Assembly (NCBI GenBank): GCA_019115045.1 | Contig: DXEI01000084.1 | Span: 1 to 34,477 of the forward strand | From: Candidatus Gemmiger excrementipullorum | Lineage (GTDB): Bacteria > Bacillota > Clostridia > Oscillospirales > Ruminococcaceae | Direction: 5' to 3' | Length of the DNA stretch: 34,477 nucleotides | Shown: piece by piece, positions 33,824 to 34,477 of the stretch | How the letters are laid out: the number at the start of each line of letters is the position of its first letter | Position numbering within the stretch: position 1 is the stretch's first letter | Notes under the pieces: model-generated | What the model was told of the DNA's origin: nothing | The model's database searches: none | Seen by the model: the letters and a program-made list of their open reading frames with translations, nothing else | Made by a program: the position numbers and the translations under genes

Positions 33824-34477
33824 TCAAAGAACCGGCTCGGCCAGCGGGTCAAACTCCGGCACCGGCCCGTCGTAGAAGGGCTTGGGGGCGGCAAGCAGCG
33901 CACTGCCGGCCAGGCGTTCCAGCACCCGGACGATCTTGCCGCTGGTGTCGCCGCCGAAGTAGGGGCTGCGGGCGGTTTTGGCTTTGGCGGCAAAGGCCGG
34001 CGTCAGGGCGGTGCGGAGGGCGGCCTCGATGGCGGCGGCGCCGCCGGGGCAGGACAGGACGTTCGCGCACAAAATGCGCCCGGCCTGCCGGCTGCCGATG
34101 TTGACCGCCGGCACGCCGAAGGTCGGCGTCTCGACGACGCCGGAGCTGGAATTGCCCACGACGGCGGCGGCGTACTGCATGGCCGAAAGATAGCGGCGCA
34201 GCCCCAAACTCTGCACAAAGCCGGCGCGCCCCGGGTGGGCGGCGGCAAAGTTTTGCATGGCGCGGGTGCAGGCCTGCCCGCCCGCGTCGGCGTTGGAGCC
34301 GGTGATCAGCCAGAACACCCCCGGCACCGCCGCCATGGCAGCGCACAGGGCGGCGGCCTGCACGGCCGGGTCCGGCGCGCCGGCGCTCGTCTCGGGGTGG
34401 TAGGTCACCAGCGCAAAGGGCTGCGCCAGGTCAAACCCCGTCGAATCGCACAGTTCCTGCCGCGTCATTTTGGGCAG
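33824..34477 (-). CDS. NeuC-type UDP-N-acetylglucosamine 2-epimerase (5' end outside window)
   Basis: The C-terminal 217 residues are visible; the frame is open through the right edge (L-P-K precedes the first Met), so the start lies beyond it. Matching features of hydrolysing UDP-GlcNAc 2-epimerases are VTYHPETS near the start, WLITGSNADAGG, the GNSSSGVVETPTFGVPAVN stretch and GSRQAGR, which bind the UDP moiety in this GT-B-like fold. The enzyme forms ManNAc or a related 2-epimer, the first committed step toward sialic or legionaminic acid. It is the most upstream gene visible in the operon; a NeuB-type condensing enzyme would be expected beyond the edge. Confidence 0.9.
   Translation of the reverse strand: MPKMTRQELCDSTGFDLAQPFALVTYHPETSAGAPDPAVQAAALCAAMAAVPGVFWLITGSNADAGGQACTRAMQNFAAAHPGRAGFVQSLGLRRYLSAMQYAAAVVGNSSSGVVETPTFGVPAVNIGSRQAGRILCANVLSCPGGAAAIEAALRTALTPAFAAKAKTARSPYFGGDTSGKIVRVLERLAGSALLAAPKPFYDGPVPEFDPLAEPVL

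Overview
The window is GC-rich, densely packed bacterial DNA that fits a high-GC Firmicute of the Oscillospiraceae/Ruminococcaceae type (Gemmiger, Subdoligranulum or Faecalibacterium-like). That placement is inferred from a Cna_B-repeat surface protein with an IPQTG sortase signal, strong GGAGG ribosome sites, TTGACA/TATAAT-type promoters, the small Clostridia families DUF1540, DUF4830 and FeoB-associated Cys-rich protein, a yybP-ykoY riboswitch, and a hisZ-type histidine operon. No rRNA, tRNA or CRISPR array was recognised.

Layout. 1-1402: 3' end of a sortase-anchored Cna_B-repeat protein, ending at a hairpin shared with the convergent fba gene (class II aldolase, minus strand). 2375-3013: a 640-bp gene-free stretch with divergent promoters and a cluster of DnaA-box-like sequences. 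3014-7493: rlmB (rRNA methyltransferase) followed by a 1220-residue membrane protein. That protein has a long Pro/Ala-rich N-terminus, five 15-residue repeats and a C-terminal half shaped like a heavy-metal P-type ATPase whose catalytic motifs are gone; it is the strangest gene here. 7565-7960: a lone N-terminal piece of an IS transposase. 8062-11899: a metal (Mn/As-type) exporter, a mutarotase and a DUF6311 membrane protein. 11938-14872: promoter, Mn2+ riboswitch with intrinsic terminator, and a P2-type cation ATPase. 14930-15301: a small membrane-anchored protein.

15384-23130: a histidine operon in the order hisZG (fused), hisD, hisC, hisH, hisA, hisF, hisIE, then a PHP-type histidinol-phosphatase. 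Every step of the pathway is present except imidazoleglycerol-phosphate dehydratase (hisB). hisIE and the phosphatase have their own promoter, overlapped by one of two 22-nt near-identical repeats. 23203-23675: two divergent tiny cysteine-rich proteins. 23752-26535 (minus): an OmpR-type regulator, its histidine kinase and a coiled-coil membrane protein with an EF-hand-like loop. 26699-28235 (plus): a glycerophosphodiester phosphodiesterase and a DUF4830 protein whose ribosome site lies in a long hairpin.

28280-34477 (minus): one tightly packed operon running in from beyond the right edge. It encodes a NeuC-type UDP-sugar 2-epimerase, an alpha/beta hydrolase, two paralogous Gfo/Idh/MocA proteins (one lacking the usual catalytic residues), a chloramphenicol-acetyltransferase-fold enzyme and a NeuA-type CMP-sugar synthetase, followed by a translationally coupled split ThrE threonine/serine exporter pair. 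The sugar genes suggest synthesis and activation of a modified nonulosonic (sialic/legionaminic-type) acid for the cell surface.
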